NCBI GenBank assembly: GCA_963921195.1
Contig: OY992540.1
Coordinates: forward strand, 16,809,136-16,873,135
Origin: Pegoplata infirma
Taxonomy: Eukaryota > Arthropoda > Insecta > Diptera > Anthomyiidae
Reading direction: 5' to 3'
Length of the DNA: 64,000 nucleotides
Positions 10,688-20,929 of the stretch are shown here, one piece after another (positions within the stretch are counted from its first letter, which is position 1; the number at the start of each line of letters is the position of its first letter). A program made the position numbers and the translations under genes. The notes beneath the pieces are model-generated. The model was not told the DNA's origin and did no database searches. It saw only the letters and a list, made by a program, of their open reading frames with translations.

Positions 10688-11576
10688 CACTCAAAAAAAT
10701 ACGTTAGTAGATTTACTAATTTTTTTTTGCTAACGCTAGTTAGCTAACTTTTAGCAAATTTTTAGTTGAGATTAGCATGTTAGCAAAAAATTCTTGTAAA
10801 CTTCATTAAGCACATTAGCAATTTTAAACAAACTTTGAACTAATTTCTTTTGCTAAATTTGAAATTGAGTTGACTACATTTTTACAAGATTTTTTGCTAA
10901 TATTAGCAAAATAAATGGTAAATTTTTTTTTATTTTCAGAAAACTTAAAATGGCGCTATCTCGGAAACTAAGCCAGATAGAGCAAAATGGAGGCCATTTT
11001 TGGTTCTTAGAATCCCCATAGTATCGCCGGTCCTCTTCACATGTGTGGACCCTAATGGGCCCTAACTTTGGATCCAAAAAAGTTAGCATTCCCGAAAATT
11101 TTAAAATGCTCATATCTCGGTAAATATTGCCGACACAACAAAAAGTCCAAAAGCGTTTTTGTAGCTCTCAACACGTAGAACAAGACCGCAAAATAGTCAA
11201 AAGCTCTCCGAGTAATATTTTTGAAGTTATCGAGTTTTTTAATTCTCAAGACCCCAGTGGTCCCCTATAATCACGTATCTCAAAAACTAAGCAAGGTAGA
11301 GCGAAACGGAAACAAATTTTGGATCAAAAACTATGACGATTTTTAAGGAACCCAACTAGGTCTAGGCCCATCCGGGTCTGGACCTATCGGGTCCGAACCC
11401 AATGGGGTCCTTAGATGTGTATGAACTTCAAAAAAAAAAAAAAATATTTAGTTAACTAATTATTGGCAAAACATTTTTGCTAACTTTAGCAAAAAAATTG
11501 TGGGTTCAAAATCAGCAAATTTTCTTGTAGGTTTACAAACTTTTTTTGCTAACATTACAGTTTTTTTTTTTGAGTG
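10688..11576. mobile_element. CACTCAAAAAA-ended TIR element with TA TSD (889 bp)
   Basis: Ends CACTCAAAAAAATACG (10688) and TTTTTTTTTGAGTG (to 11576) are inverted and flanked by TA on both sides, as in Tc1/mariner-type elements. Sub-terminal parts are rich in TTAGCAAA/TTTGCTAA words on both arms. The middle (about 10940-11420) is more complex and GC-richer. It includes CACATGTGTGGACCCTAATG and GCCGACACAACAAAAAGTCC, which recur at 24887-25008. Shorter relatives with the same ends lie at 27341-27600 and 42488-42724. No recognisable transposase. Confidence 0.65.
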
Positions 11577-11589
11577 TAGAGAGGTCAGA

Positions 11590-12228
11590 GCACAGATGTT
11601 CGCTGGAACAACCACATTTTTCGAGTGTCAAAAGAAGCATTTAAGTGTCTTGGTTTTCTGAAACTGTGCAAGAATTGCTTAACTGCATCCGATCTCCTCA
11701 GCTTATTTATACCACCTATATCCGTCTAAAAATGGAATTCAATTCGCAGGAGTGCGTTGAGGCTCATCAAGAACAACAGTAGGGTATTTACCTCTATTGA
11801 TTAATTGAAGCATCGCCGGAATATGGGTTGTGTGACTCTGTTTTATCAATGTTATAATAGAAAGTGTTCTTTCGAAATAAGCGAACTCTTTCCTGTAACC
11901 CGAGTTTTCGTTCGTAACACAGACTTATCTAGTAGAGCACATCCATTTGTGATCGATTGGCCAGTGGACCGCACAACGCATTACAGAGAAAATTCGTTCT
12001 TCACTCGAACTATATGTATCTGGAATAAACTTCCAGCAGATATTTTTCTTGTCATTTATGACATAAGCCAGTCAAATGTCCATAGACAGTACTCCCTTTT
12101 TCCTCCTAAGTCAAATGTCCATGGACAATACTCCCATTTTCCTCCTTTCCTAAACCTAATTTCTTCCCACACTACGCTTTGCATCAGTTGGGGGAAACCC
12201 CTGAGTGTTGGTCTGATACAAAAAAAAC
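11590..12228 (+). pseudogene. CR1/L2-like non-LTR retrotransposon, RT C-terminal part and 3' end
   Basis: Frames give RWNNHIFRVSKEAFKCLGFL and later KHRRNMGCVTLFYQC, DWPVDRTTHYRENSFFTRT and IWNKLPADIF. This is the post-RT region (W.NHI, HRRxxxxxLF, R..xWNxLP) of CR1/L2/Jockey-group LINEs. The 3' UTR contains CCTGAGTGTTGGTCTGATAC and ends in a short A run (12220-12227). It matches the 3' ends at 30608 and 42356 (both minus strand), so these are one family. Damage: a deletion in the thumb region, an internal 39-bp tandem duplication (12071-12146), and absence of the catalytic RT core, so it is a 5'-truncated dead copy. Confidence 0.75.
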
Positions 12229-12239
12229 CCGCATGCTTT

Positions 12240-12770
12240 GGGGAATGCCTTTTTTAACGGCCAATAGTCTCAAATCGACAGAAAGTAGGGCGATGGGATG
12301 GTAACTCGATGCGTCGGCTTTGTTTTTTCATAATTTTAATATGGCAACTTTTTACGATCTCTTGAACTGGAAGGGATTGTGTACAATTTCTAAAGATTGC
12401 CGTTTTTATAGTGTTTGATTCTAAGGCCTTCAGAGCTGCAAGACTATCCACGAAAATGTTAATGACGTAAGGACAAAGGTCCCTTGTCATAATCATCTGC
12501 GCGGCTTTTCAATTTCAAGTACCTCAGCCTGGAAAATACTACACTTATCCGGGAGTCTCAATAAGGCCCCGATTTCAAGGCATTCACAGTAAACTCCGAA
12601 TACGTACCCATCGCCATCTTTGATCCGTCCGTAAAGATTGAGATCGCATTCCCTGTCATAACTTTGAAATATGTGGTTTACGAGTAAACCATATATTTTA
12701 AAGTCCTCCCTAGTCGGTATTTGGACTTCGAAGGTTCTGTCAAAGTTCGTCTGTCGTTGCGACTTTCTTA
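12240..12770 (-). pseudogene. LOA/R1-like non-LTR retrotransposon, RNase H remnant
   Basis: The minus strand encodes INIFVDSLAALKALESNTIK (the DSxAALKALES helix of this RNase H type). Upstream of it (higher coordinates) lie degraded equivalents of NAISIFTDGSKM and of FDRTFEVQIPTRED near 12720-12745. Same family as the 1-540 fragment. A 44-bp palindrome (12661-12704) replaces part of the segment between the RT-linked part and TDGS. Several stops and frameshifts make it non-functional. Confidence 0.75.
12661..12704. repeat. 44-bp palindromic insertion inside the RNase H remnant
   Basis: The halves ACTTTGAAATATGTGGTTTAC and GTAAACCATATATTTTAAAGT are near-perfect reverse complements around GA. 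The related fragments at 1-540, 22352 and 23335 lack it. The terminal words match the TIRs of the 13501-13656 hairpin element, so it looks like an extreme internal-deletion derivative of that MITE. Confidence 0.65.
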
Positions 12771-13345
12771 ACCTGAGAGCCGATTTTGCTGAAAGGAACT
12801 GGAAGTTTACCAGAACATAAGATTGTCGTAAAGAATCTTTAGGGCTAAATTCTTTCGAGTGAAGGGTTTGCCTGAACTTGCTTTGGATACATTTATATTA
12901 CGACAAGCAATGTTATTTGGGTCCATTGAAGAATTTGAAGGTGTGAAAGGGTTTGCAGCACCTAGCATCTAGTTCGGAGAAGTCTCCACGCTGGATTGCT
13001 TAAAGTTCATTTGGGATACGGAGTTTGTCCATACTAATTTTCTAGCGTCATCTATGCTTTTAATGAGTTCGTCAGCTGTTTCTGGCTTTTGAGTGGATCG
13101 AAAAGTCTCCTCGTAAAGTCTTTCACTATCCATATTCCAGCATGGAATATGTTCTTTGCGGAAGCACCTTGGGATACACTTCTTGGCTGTGGCAGTGGCC
13201 CAAAAATCGGTCGTAGTTTTTTACGGTTGAGGGGATAAAACGGATGTCGAAGTCGAGTATGTGTAGATAAGAATTTCGACCTGTCAGCTTTTTTAAAATT
13301 CCATCTGCGCATAGAAGTGGGCCATGCGATGGGAATTGTCACGCC
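12771..13345 (-). pseudogene. Possible non-LTR retrotransposon linker region (between endonuclease and RT), not firmly recognised
   Basis: Minus-strand frames give short stretches such as TADELIKSIDDARKLVWTN and RKEHIPCWNMDSERLYEE, which resemble the (R/K)xxxPWWxxEL-type linker upstream of RT in LINE pol proteins. No catalytic motif is visible and stops interrupt. It directly follows RNase H sequence of opposite logical order, so it would be a separate fragment. Tentative. Confidence 0.3.
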
Positions 13346-13500
13346 GAAGTTGATGATTTCGGGCTTGCCTTGGCTTTGCGGAAAATTCGAAAGAATGGCA
13401 CACGATGCAGTTAGAGGCTTGTCGTTGGCAGATTATACTAAGCAAAGGTCAGGGTTAGAGTGCCTATTCCGGGGCATATCACTGACTAAATTCTGTTTGG

Positions 13501-13656
13501 AAGTTTAATAAGTTTAATAACTCGTAAGACGCAAATCGAATATTTTTTTTTTGGAATGAAAACATTTGCAATTCAATTCAACTTGGATTTTCAGTGACTT
13601 CATTCCAAAAAAAAAAAATTTGTTTTGCGTTTTACAAGTAAACCACTTATTTCAAA
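13501..13656. mobile_element. 156-bp hairpin MITE
   Basis: The left arm (AATAAGTTTAATAACTCGTA, AGACGCAAA, then a T run and GGAATGAA) pairs with the right arm (TTCATTCCAAAA, then TTTGCGTTTTACAAG and TAAACCACTTATTTCAAA). There is little unique loop. The ends resemble the 44-bp palindrome at 12661-12704. No clear TSD. Confidence 0.55.
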
Positions 13657-13925
13657 TCCGAACGGAATTTTGTCTGTGACATTCCGAAATTGAGTCTCTG
13701 ACATACTGTTGAGTCTGTGACAATTTCATTAGCAGAGTAAAAGCTGCCGAAATCTTTAACGTCGAAACGGAGTTGAAGCCTATGGTTTTTGGACCATTGA
13801 ACAAGATTTTGAAGGTTTTCTTCGTTGGTGACGTACCGCCAGAGGTCACAGTAGAACGCTGGGTGCGGATAATTGAGCAGCAAGTCGTCAGGCTAAGAAA
13901 TTGCAGGAACCTTCTATACGTTTGT
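13657..13925 (-). pseudogene. Older host sequence left of the LINE insertion (weakly coding on minus strand)
   Basis: The minus strand has an open stretch (QNLVQWSKNHRLQLRFDVKD and flanks) that becomes continuous with the endonuclease-like stretch at 16637-16840 if the LINE insertion between them is ignored. I cannot assign this part to a domain. Most likely it is the remainder of the same older retrotransposon. Confidence 0.3.
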
Positions 13926-16537
13926 ATACGTTTTAACGAGAGAGCGGACGAGCTCGCGAAACAAGGTGCTGATGGTATTGGTATTTCTGTACATATTGAT
14001 CCACCAATCCAGCACTTCAGATCGATACGCGACATTCAAAACACTGCAATGGCTAATAAAAAGTGGAGAGAGCTAACAACAAGTGCGATCAGTAGAAGAT
14101 TGTGCGCATGCTACAATCTAAGAAAAACTGAATACTTACTCTCACTCACCAGATGGAACTGCCGTGTACTTACTGGATTGATCACCGGGCACTGCCTAAT
14201 AGGTTATCATAGAAAGAAGATGGGACTTATTTCTGATGCAAGCTGTAGATGGTGCGATGAACCTAACACTGAAGAAACGGTCGAACATATTCTTTGCCAA
14301 TGTCCTGCTTTGGCCAGAACCCGACTGCACATTTGAGTGGCCATAGTAGAAATTTTTTTGAAAAGTTAAATTTTTCGCACTGAAAAATGTGAGGTTGGGG
14401 ATAAAAATAATTATGTATATTTAAAAATTTTTTTTTTTTTGTTCCGAGTACCTCCGGGTTGAGCCTAAAGTTTGAAAAACGGATTACAAGGGAAAAATAT
14501 GACTTTTTTTTAATTTTCTCAATTTTTTTGATATTTTAAGTACAGTTTGAATTCAAATGGTCACTGAATTTTGATTAAGAGTTAATTGTCTATCAAATAG
14601 GGTGTTAAAAATTAAAATCGGTTGAAAATTAACCGAGTTATGACAACTTCCCCCGGCAACTAACGTGTGGCAAACCACCTGATCAAGGAATTCGAGCCCC
14701 ATTTTTGAAATTTATTGAAATTATCTACTGTAATTAATTTTTTTTATTCCTCAAGTTCCAATGTACTAAGAAGATACATATTTTTCATATTGCGTTTTGC
14801 TAACTTGTTTTAAATAAATGCTAAAGTGGTCTGAATTTTTCAGCACTATTTTCAAATCTCCAATTTTAAATTTTTATTTTTTTTTGTTAAAGAAATTTTA
14901 AAAAATCGGCTATTGGAGTTTAGGGATTTGTTAAGCACATATAAAGGAATAAAAACCCCAAAAATTGTAGAGTTTGCTGTTTTCATTTGGCTATTACAGT
15001 GATGTAATTTCGGCGGATTTCGGGAAAGTAGTGATTTTTGGACCTTTTTTAGCTTTTATTTATTTTTATTTTTGTTTTTTTTACAAACTTGATATGTTTT
15101 GGACCGACTTATATCAACAAGAGATAGAATAATTCAATTCGCAAATTTAGGGCAAAAATGGGAAATTAAAAATTGCCCCAACTAAAGGTCAAAGGTCAAA
15201 TTTTAGAAGATTTTAAATTTTTAAACATTAACAGATTTTCTGAGTGGAAATATATGAAACTACTTCATGTCATTTTAAAAGGTCTTTACATATGTCTTTT
15301 TATTTAAATTCAGAATATTAACCCTTTAGTGATGGTGGGGCCTATTCGACCCTTTGAACAAAATACACTTACATTATCTCCATTAAATTAAAAAAATTAT
15401 AGGCCCCGACAGCACTTAAGGGTTAAGTTTCTAAATTTTAATTATTTGACATTTAGTTTAGACCAATTAAAATAACATCAAGTAGATTCAGAATAATCCG
15501 CCCAGCAAATCTGATAATGTTTAAAAATTCAAAATTTTCTAAAATTTGACCTTTGACCCTTAACAGGGGCAATTTTTTATATCTCAATTTCGCCCTAATT
15601 TTGCGAATTGAAGTATTCTATCTCGTGTTGATATAATTCGGTCCAAAACATATCAAGTTTGTAAAAAAACAAACAAAAAAAATAAATAAAAGCTAAAAAA
15701 GGGCCAAAAATCACTACTTTCCCGAAATCCGCTGAAATTACATCACTGTAATAGCCAAATGAAAACAGCAAACCCTACAATTTTTGGGGTTTTTATTCCT
15801 TTATATGTGCTTAACAAATCCCTAAACTCCAATAGCCGATTTTTTAAAATTTCTTTAACAAAAAAAATAAAAATTTAAAATTGGAGATTTGAAAATAGTG
15901 TTGAAAAATTCAGACCACTTTAACATTTATTTAAAACAAGTTAGCAAAACGCAATATGAAAAATATGTATCTTCTTAGTACATTGGAACTTGAGGAATAA
16001 AAAAAATTAATTACAGTAGATAATTTCAATAAATTTCAAAAATGGGGCTCGAATTCCTTGATCAGGTGGTTTGCCACACGTTAGTTGCCGGGGGAAGTTG
16101 TCATAACTCGGCTAATTATCAACCGATTTTAATTTTTAACACCTTATTTGATAGACAATTAACTCTTAATCAAAATTCAGTGACCATTTGAATTCAAACT
16201 GTACTTAAAATATCAAAAAAATTGAGAAAATGAAAAAAAGTCATATTTTTCCCTTGTAATCCGTTTTTCAAACTTTAGGCTCAACCCGGAGGTACTCGGA
16301 ACAAAAAAATAAATTTTTTTAAATATGCATAATTATTTTTATCCCCAACCTCACATTTTTCAGTGCGAACACTTATGGATTTAACATTTTTTAATTTTTC
16401 TATATAACGCTATGGCCAGTCTACTGCACATATTAGGCAGACATGACTTCGAGAGCTTGGAAACGGTTTCGAATGTCGACCAAAGGCAAATAGTACAATT
16501 CGCGATGAGGACAAACGCGTTCTATCAGCGTCGCTGA
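13926..16537 (+). pseudogene. Split RNase H C-terminus and zinc-knuckle-like tail of the truncated LINE
   Basis: Before the interruption the frame reads NERADELAKQGADGIGISVH (end of RNase H, catalytic Asp in RADELA), then CRVLTGLITGHCLIGYH, then CRWCDEPNTEETVEHILCQC (a CxxC..H..C motif common at the C-terminus of LOA/R1 pol). The reading resumes after the foldback at 16432 with LGRHDFESLETVSNVDQRQ and stops at 16535-16537. Apart from the insertion, this stretch is intact. The element was therefore relatively young when it was hit. Confidence 0.8.
14333..16423. mobile_element. 2.1-kb hAT-like foldback element with about 1-kb arms and 8-bp TSD
   Basis: Exact 8-bp duplication CTGCACAT at 14325-14332 and 16424-16431. 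Termini T(T/A)GA(G/C)TGGCCATAG. The left arm (to about 15335) and right arm (from about 15400) are reverse complements over nearly their whole length. Paired examples are CTCCGGGTTGAGCCTAAAGT with ACTTTAGGCTCAACCCGGAG, and GGCAACTAACGTGTGGCAAA with its complement. The short centre is flanked by TTAACCCTT and AAGGGTTAA. An 8-bp TSD favours hAT (P elements also give 8 bp). No transposase ORF. Removing it restores the LINE reading frame. Confidence 0.85.
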
Positions 16538-16602
16538 CGAATTATTGTGGTTTCGCTATGGACCATCCGGTCTATGTGAGGAGTCTTTGACTCCGCCACC
16601 TC

Positions 16603-16622
16603 TAACCTAACCTAACCTAACC
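16603..16622 (+). repeat. (TAACC)4 LINE 3' tail, insect telomere-like motif
   Basis: Four exact TAACC units form the 3' terminus of the 13926-16622 element. On the opposite strand this is (GGTTA)n, the same pentamer cycle as the insect telomere repeat TTAGG. It is a LINE tail here, because the TSD starts immediately after it. Confidence 0.85.
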
Positions 16623-16636
16623 TTCTATACGTTTGT

Positions 16637-16840
16637 GATATATACGTCATGGACCCTGCCGAATGTCAGAGAGATGCCGTCTAAGTCGTTGCATGTCAAA
16701 ACTTCTACACCATGAATTTCATTTCGAATGTATGTGCCGAAACCATATTCGGGATGGTTCATTGCTACAAGGAGTTTGAACCCAGGTATGTTGCCCCAAT
16801 TGAGTAACAACTGAAAAGAATACCTATACTTTTTCATCTA
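16637..16840 (-). pseudogene. Possible LINE endonuclease (EEP) remnant, host site of the younger LINE
   Basis: The minus strand reads KLLVAMNHPEYGFGTYIRNE, then EVLTCNDLDGISLTFGRVHD. The EVLTCxxxDGISLTFGRxHD pattern resembles the middle of apurinic-like LINE endonucleases, but no catalytic DxN or SDH motif is visible. Stops occur near the insertion point. Tentative. Confidence 0.35.
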
Positions 16841-17878
16841 TCAGTAATCGAGATAGATAGTCGAATACATGTAGCTGGATTTATCCATTAACTTTTGAAA
16901 AAAAAAATTAAACGAATTTCGTAATCTTTTTAATCACCATCATCATTGTGATCGATCATTTAAATACGTTTGTATTTTCGTTGTTGTTGTTCCCATAAAC
17001 AGTGGCGTTTTCTTATGTCATCAAGAAGAATGAAAAGAACAGAGGATGAATGTCTTTTGACATTTTAACCTTTCAGTGTTTAAGGATCAATGTCACAAGA
17101 AAAAGGTCTTGTTTTTTTTTTTGTTAAAATTCTCTAACAACAAGACAAGGCGACAAGTGGCCAAAAACAAATAAAACAACAAAAAACTTAACTTTAAAAT
17201 ACCTTAATTCCAGTCACACAACTGACATCTTAAATTCATGGATGCGTGCACAGGTTATTTACCTGCTGCTAATAATGAAAAGAAAAAGAAGAAGAAAAAA
17301 CGTTCGAACCACTTGTGTACTCCAAAATGCAGATGCATTACAGCAACGACAACCTGAACGCATCACACATCTTTTTTTCAATATGTTTATTTTGTTATTT
17401 TGTTGTTCTTTTTCTGTTTTTTTGGTTTCTTCTCTCAAGTTCTGAAGAATCTGGCGCCTATATCCCGTCGCGTTTTAGTCTGATAATGCAGAATATGCAT
17501 GTATGAATAACATTCAAATTAAGCGCTAAATTGGAGCTACATATAAAGCTGATATACTATAGTTTTTTGTTTTCTTTTCGCTTTCCACTACTTAAACACA
17601 ACACTTAATATAACCCCCAATCTTCGAAAGCGTATCCAAACAAATCAGGGGGTATGTTGTACTCGTATGTATCATCAACAAAAAACAGCAACTTTTTTTT
17701 GTTACTTTTTAAATAAAAAATTAAAGAAAGAAGATTTTGCAAACATTACTTTTAAACAATCTTGTTAGTAGTTTGAAAATAAGGAAGAAATTTATAGAGT
17801 GGCGATAACGACCATTTAGACACCTACAACGTGTGATAATCATTAAAGTTTTTACCAACGATTAGCGAACTCTTGGAA
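16841..17878. other. AT-rich intergenic, no gene seen
   Basis: Only short low-complexity frames (for example 17242-17445, Lys/Arg then Phe-rich) without recognisable domains. Confidence 0.5.
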
Positions 17879-19207
17879 TCAGCGGTAAATATACTCACGA
17901 CGTGGGCAAAGGACAACGGTCTGTGAGTTAATCCCGGAACTTGTCTTGTTCACAAACAGGACTAAGATAGAAAGGTTTGTTCTTCCCAAAATAGATGGAA
18001 TCACCCTGGAACTTTCTAATGAGGTGAAATACCTGAGTGTGATCCTCAACTCAAAGCTTTCTTGGAAAAGGAATATAAAGGAAAGCATCGTTATATGCTG
18101 TTTACACCTACAAGAGGACTTTTGGAAGAAGGTGGGGTCTAAAATGGTATATCATTCAATGCATGTATGGTGCAATACTTAGACCAATACTAAGCTATGG
18201 TGCCCTCGTGTGGTAAAGAGCAGTGTATATGAAATCATGTCTCTGCGACCTACGGAAGGTACAACGCCAGGCCAGTCTGGAAGTAATACTTAACATTCAG
18301 CCCGTGGATATCTATATGAAGAACACCGCAGCAAAATTGGCACTCAGATTAACCCTTTGACGACCATACATTTTCTGCCGAAGCGATTTTCATTTTATGT
18401 TCATTGTCGTGATCTTTGACCTAACCCCTCTCCTTCCCCCTATCTTTTATCCTAACAAATTCCAATTGTAGAAGATGTAATGCACCGCATACGGATGAAA
18501 CAGTTGAACATATCCTGTGCAAATGCCCCGCATTGGCCAGGCATCGCAAAAAAATTTTAGGCAAAGCAGAACTCGAGAATCTGGAAGAAATCGCAGTTAT
18601 GGACCTTATAGGTAGGTAGGTTAGGTTAGGTTGTAAGTGGCTGCTGACGTTTTACGTCAAAACACGTAGACTCTGAGGTCCACTGTGATACCACGGGATC
18701 GTAATAGGTTTCCCTACTAGTCCCTGTCGTTAAACCAGTTTGAGCTTCTTATGAAACTCCTTAGATGTTGAATTTTGACATCCGACAAATCAGATAGATC
18801 GTACAGCTCCCTAGATCCCAGTGAAGCAAGTCGCTGACCAGAAAGTGCCGGGCAATGGCAAATAAAGTGTTCGATAGTTTCCAACTCCTCTTCATCCATG
18901 CAACTTCGGCAAAAGTCATTCGACGGCACATTTAACCGCTCTGCGTGCTTCCCTATAAGACAGTGTCCGGTAATTATAGAAACCACCGTCGAAATCTCTC
19001 CTCTTGGAAGCGATATCAGCTCACTTGTGCGCCCCTGATTAAGAGAAGGCCAAATCAGTCGTGTTGTCCTTATGCGCGTTAAATTGTTTGCAACATGGAC
19101 TAACGCGTTTTATCCTCGTCGCTAAAGGAACATGCTGTATTGCTATGGACCAGCCGGTCTATGCGAGGAGTTCAAAATTTTTAGCTCCGCCACTCCTAAC
19201 CCTAACA
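17879..19207 (+). pseudogene. LOA/R1-like retrotransposon, RT thumb to C-terminus, with a nested minus-strand LINE
   Basis: FTNRTKIERFVLPKIDGITL and LSNEVKYLSVILNSKLSWKR correspond to the post-YADD strand and the YLGVxLDxxLxW block that follows the RT palm. Then come a thumb remnant to about 18355, a gap, and SNCRRCNAPHTDETVEHILC with KCPALARH (zinc-knuckle-like tail) at 18465-18600. After the nested element the 3' UTR continues (GCAACATGGACTAACGCG at 19089) and ends in CCTAACCCTAAC near 19195-19206. The 3' UTR matches 40630-40760. The RT catalytic core is absent. Confidence 0.75.
18610..19067 (-). mobile_element. Nested 5'-truncated LOA/R1-like LINE, minus strand
   Basis: Flanked by CCTTAT (18604-18609 and 19068-19073). 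Removing it rejoins a stretch that aligns with the uninterrupted paralogue at 40630-40660. The minus strand encodes VVSIITGHCLIGKHAERLN, FCRSCMDEEELETIEHFICH and CPALSGQRLASLG (zinc-knuckle-like tail of a second LOA/R1 subfamily) and ends in AACCTAACCTAACCTACC at 18610-18630. Only the last part of the element is present, so it arrived truncated. Confidence 0.7.
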
Positions 19208-19289
19208 AAAATAATCGCCAAAAAAGCTTTGGCAAGTATACTTGCCTGTGGTCGTTAAAGGGTGAAAAGAGTCGCAAATGCTTAATCAA

Positions 19290-19881
19290 CGCACTTGTTG
19301 GCACTCGACCATATGAAGTACGGTGGACGGGACGAAACTGAAACAGAAAAACCGACTATATCTCAACGAATACCTCTTGGCATCGCTAATCGATAAATTC
19401 GGAGGAAATTCGGCCGACATTCAATACCGCATTAACAAAACGAGACAAACCTTTGGTACTCTTACCAAAGTCTGGAAATTATCCAACATTTCAGTACAAA
19501 CAAAAATCGAAATCTTCAATTCTAACGTAAAGTCAGCACTATTATATGGATGCGAGACATGGAACCTCCCCAATACTTGACGCCAAACGAGTTCAAGCTT
19601 TTGTCAATAGACGTCTTCGGCGCATTCTTAAAATTTTTGAAACTGAAACCATCAAAACATATCGATGGCTTGATCATACTCTTCGTAAACCAATTACCAA
19701 TACTACAAGAATGGCGCTGAAATTCAACCCTCAAGGCAGTAGAAGAAGAGGTCGACCAAACAACACCTGGAAACGTAACACAGAAAGAAAATCCGATATG
19801 TTGGTTATACCTGGAGCCAGATCAATCGCCTGGAGCCAGGTTGAATGGAAGAAATTTGTTGTAGCCCTATGTTCGTCTTAG
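19290..19881 (+). pseudogene. RTE-like non-LTR retrotransposon, C-terminal RT region
   Basis: Two frames together give IQYRINKTRQTFGTLTKVWK, IEIFNSNVKSALLYGCETWN, then after a frameshift VQAFVNRRLRRILKIFE, GSRRRGRPNNTWKR and VEWKKFVVALCSS. These match, block by block, residues 329 to 498 of the RT ORF at 25322-26842 (RINKARHAF, FNASVKSVLLYSCETW, RGRPKLTWRR). The catalytic domain is missing and a segment between LRRIL and HTLRK is deleted. Same family as the intact ORF, but an older copy. Confidence 0.75.
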
Positions 19882-19904
19882 GAATTCTCAAGTATTATAT
19901 ATAT

Positions 19905-20735
19905 ATCTCAACGCAGACGAACTTTGACAGAACCTTCGAAGTCCAAGTACCAACTAGGGAAGACTGAGAATTTGATCTCAATTTTTAAGGTTGGATCGAA
20001 GATGGAGATACATAGGTATACAGTCAAGCAAATCTGGGTCCCTGGGCATATATAGCTCTGAATCGGTGGGAGAACAGGTTGAACCTGACATATTAGTTCC
20101 TATAGGGGAATTGAAAAATAAAACTGATAGGATATCAGCGACTAGAATGAGGGATAGGTTGACATCTCTGAGTACGTGCACTGCCAAATCCTAAGAGGAG
20201 AGAAAGTCTTTCTACTTTTGGCAAATGTGCAGGATATCGCGAACCCTTTGGCAACTGTCAAATCCTAAGAGGACAGAAAGTCTTTCTACTTTTGGAAAAC
20301 GGGTAGCAAGCCTATTAATGGGCGTACTAAGAGAACACTATACAGTCGACCAAATATCCGTGCGTATGGGAATCTTTGAAAGGGACTATTGAAGTAAATC
20401 ACTTGGTGTGTGTTTAAAAACTTCGTTGCCACCATATAAAACAATATGGACCTTTGGGAAAATTCCAATAACTCCCTAAATATCGTACAGGAATATCGTC
20501 TAGAGAAAGATACGTGTCTGATGTAGCACCGCCTTAAGCATTTGAGACAAAGATTTTTTGATGACCTGGAATATCTAAACGGTGTCTCATTGACTTCTCT
20601 AGCAGAATATTTGAGGGAGTCGGGTGGGTTTAAGAAGTAGACCTTTGTCTTATAAGGGGAGTAGGGAAATGACAATTAATATAATCACAATGAGCCTTGT
20701 GGCTGCCTAGTGAATTTGCCAAATGGCGGACGCCC
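19905..20735 (+). pseudogene. LOA/R1-like retrotransposon mosaic, RNase H pieces and 3' end
   Basis: Ordered scraps: QTNFDRTFEVQVPTRED (before RNase H), a FTDGSKM-like piece near 19990, TVKQIWVPGH (20022-20053), a partly duplicated segment (AAATCCTAAGAGGA, twice in 20185-20290), GKRVASLLMGVLREHYTVDQ, and the 3' end encoding RLKHLRQRFFDDLEYLNGVS. The last block is nearly identical to 61390-61500. Internal deletions removed most of RNase H. No TAACC tail remains after the conserved GGCGGACGCCCA. Confidence 0.7.
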
Positions 20736-20929
20736 ATCCAATCAAACCACCAAAGTAAAAATATAATTTTTAAGTTTTTTTGTTGTGAAAGGTTTAAAGT
20801 TGGAACGACTGGCCAGTTTTTGTTTTCTGAACAATGCTAAAGTCATCAAAGTTTTTCAACATACCTAGTTTCTCAACAAGTCAGACAGGAAACGAGGTAA
20901 GTTGCGTTATATGATGATCAAACTCGAGT

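Larger units (their letters stand above)
13926..16622 (+). mobile_element. 5'-truncated LOA/R1-like retrotransposon with (TAACC)4 tail and 14-18 bp TSD
   Basis: The unit is bracketed by the direct repeat AACCTTCTATACGTTTGT (13908-13925 and 16619-16636). The AACC part overlaps the tail, so the TSD is 14-18 bp. The element starts inside RNase H and ends in four TAACC units. This fixes both boundaries: target-primed insertion with 5' truncation. It was later split by the foldback element at 14333-16423. The insertion site is older minus-strand sequence resembling a LINE endonuclease (see 16637-16840). Confidence 0.8.

Noticed and set aside
16603..16622. A chromosome end or interstitial telomere
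   Set aside because: The run is only four units and is the exact 3' terminus of a TSD-flanked LINE. The same tail recurs on other LINE copies.
17242..17506. Two overlapping 63-67 codon ORFs with basic and hydrophobic parts
   Set aside because: Low complexity, and no recognisable signal, domain or splice context.
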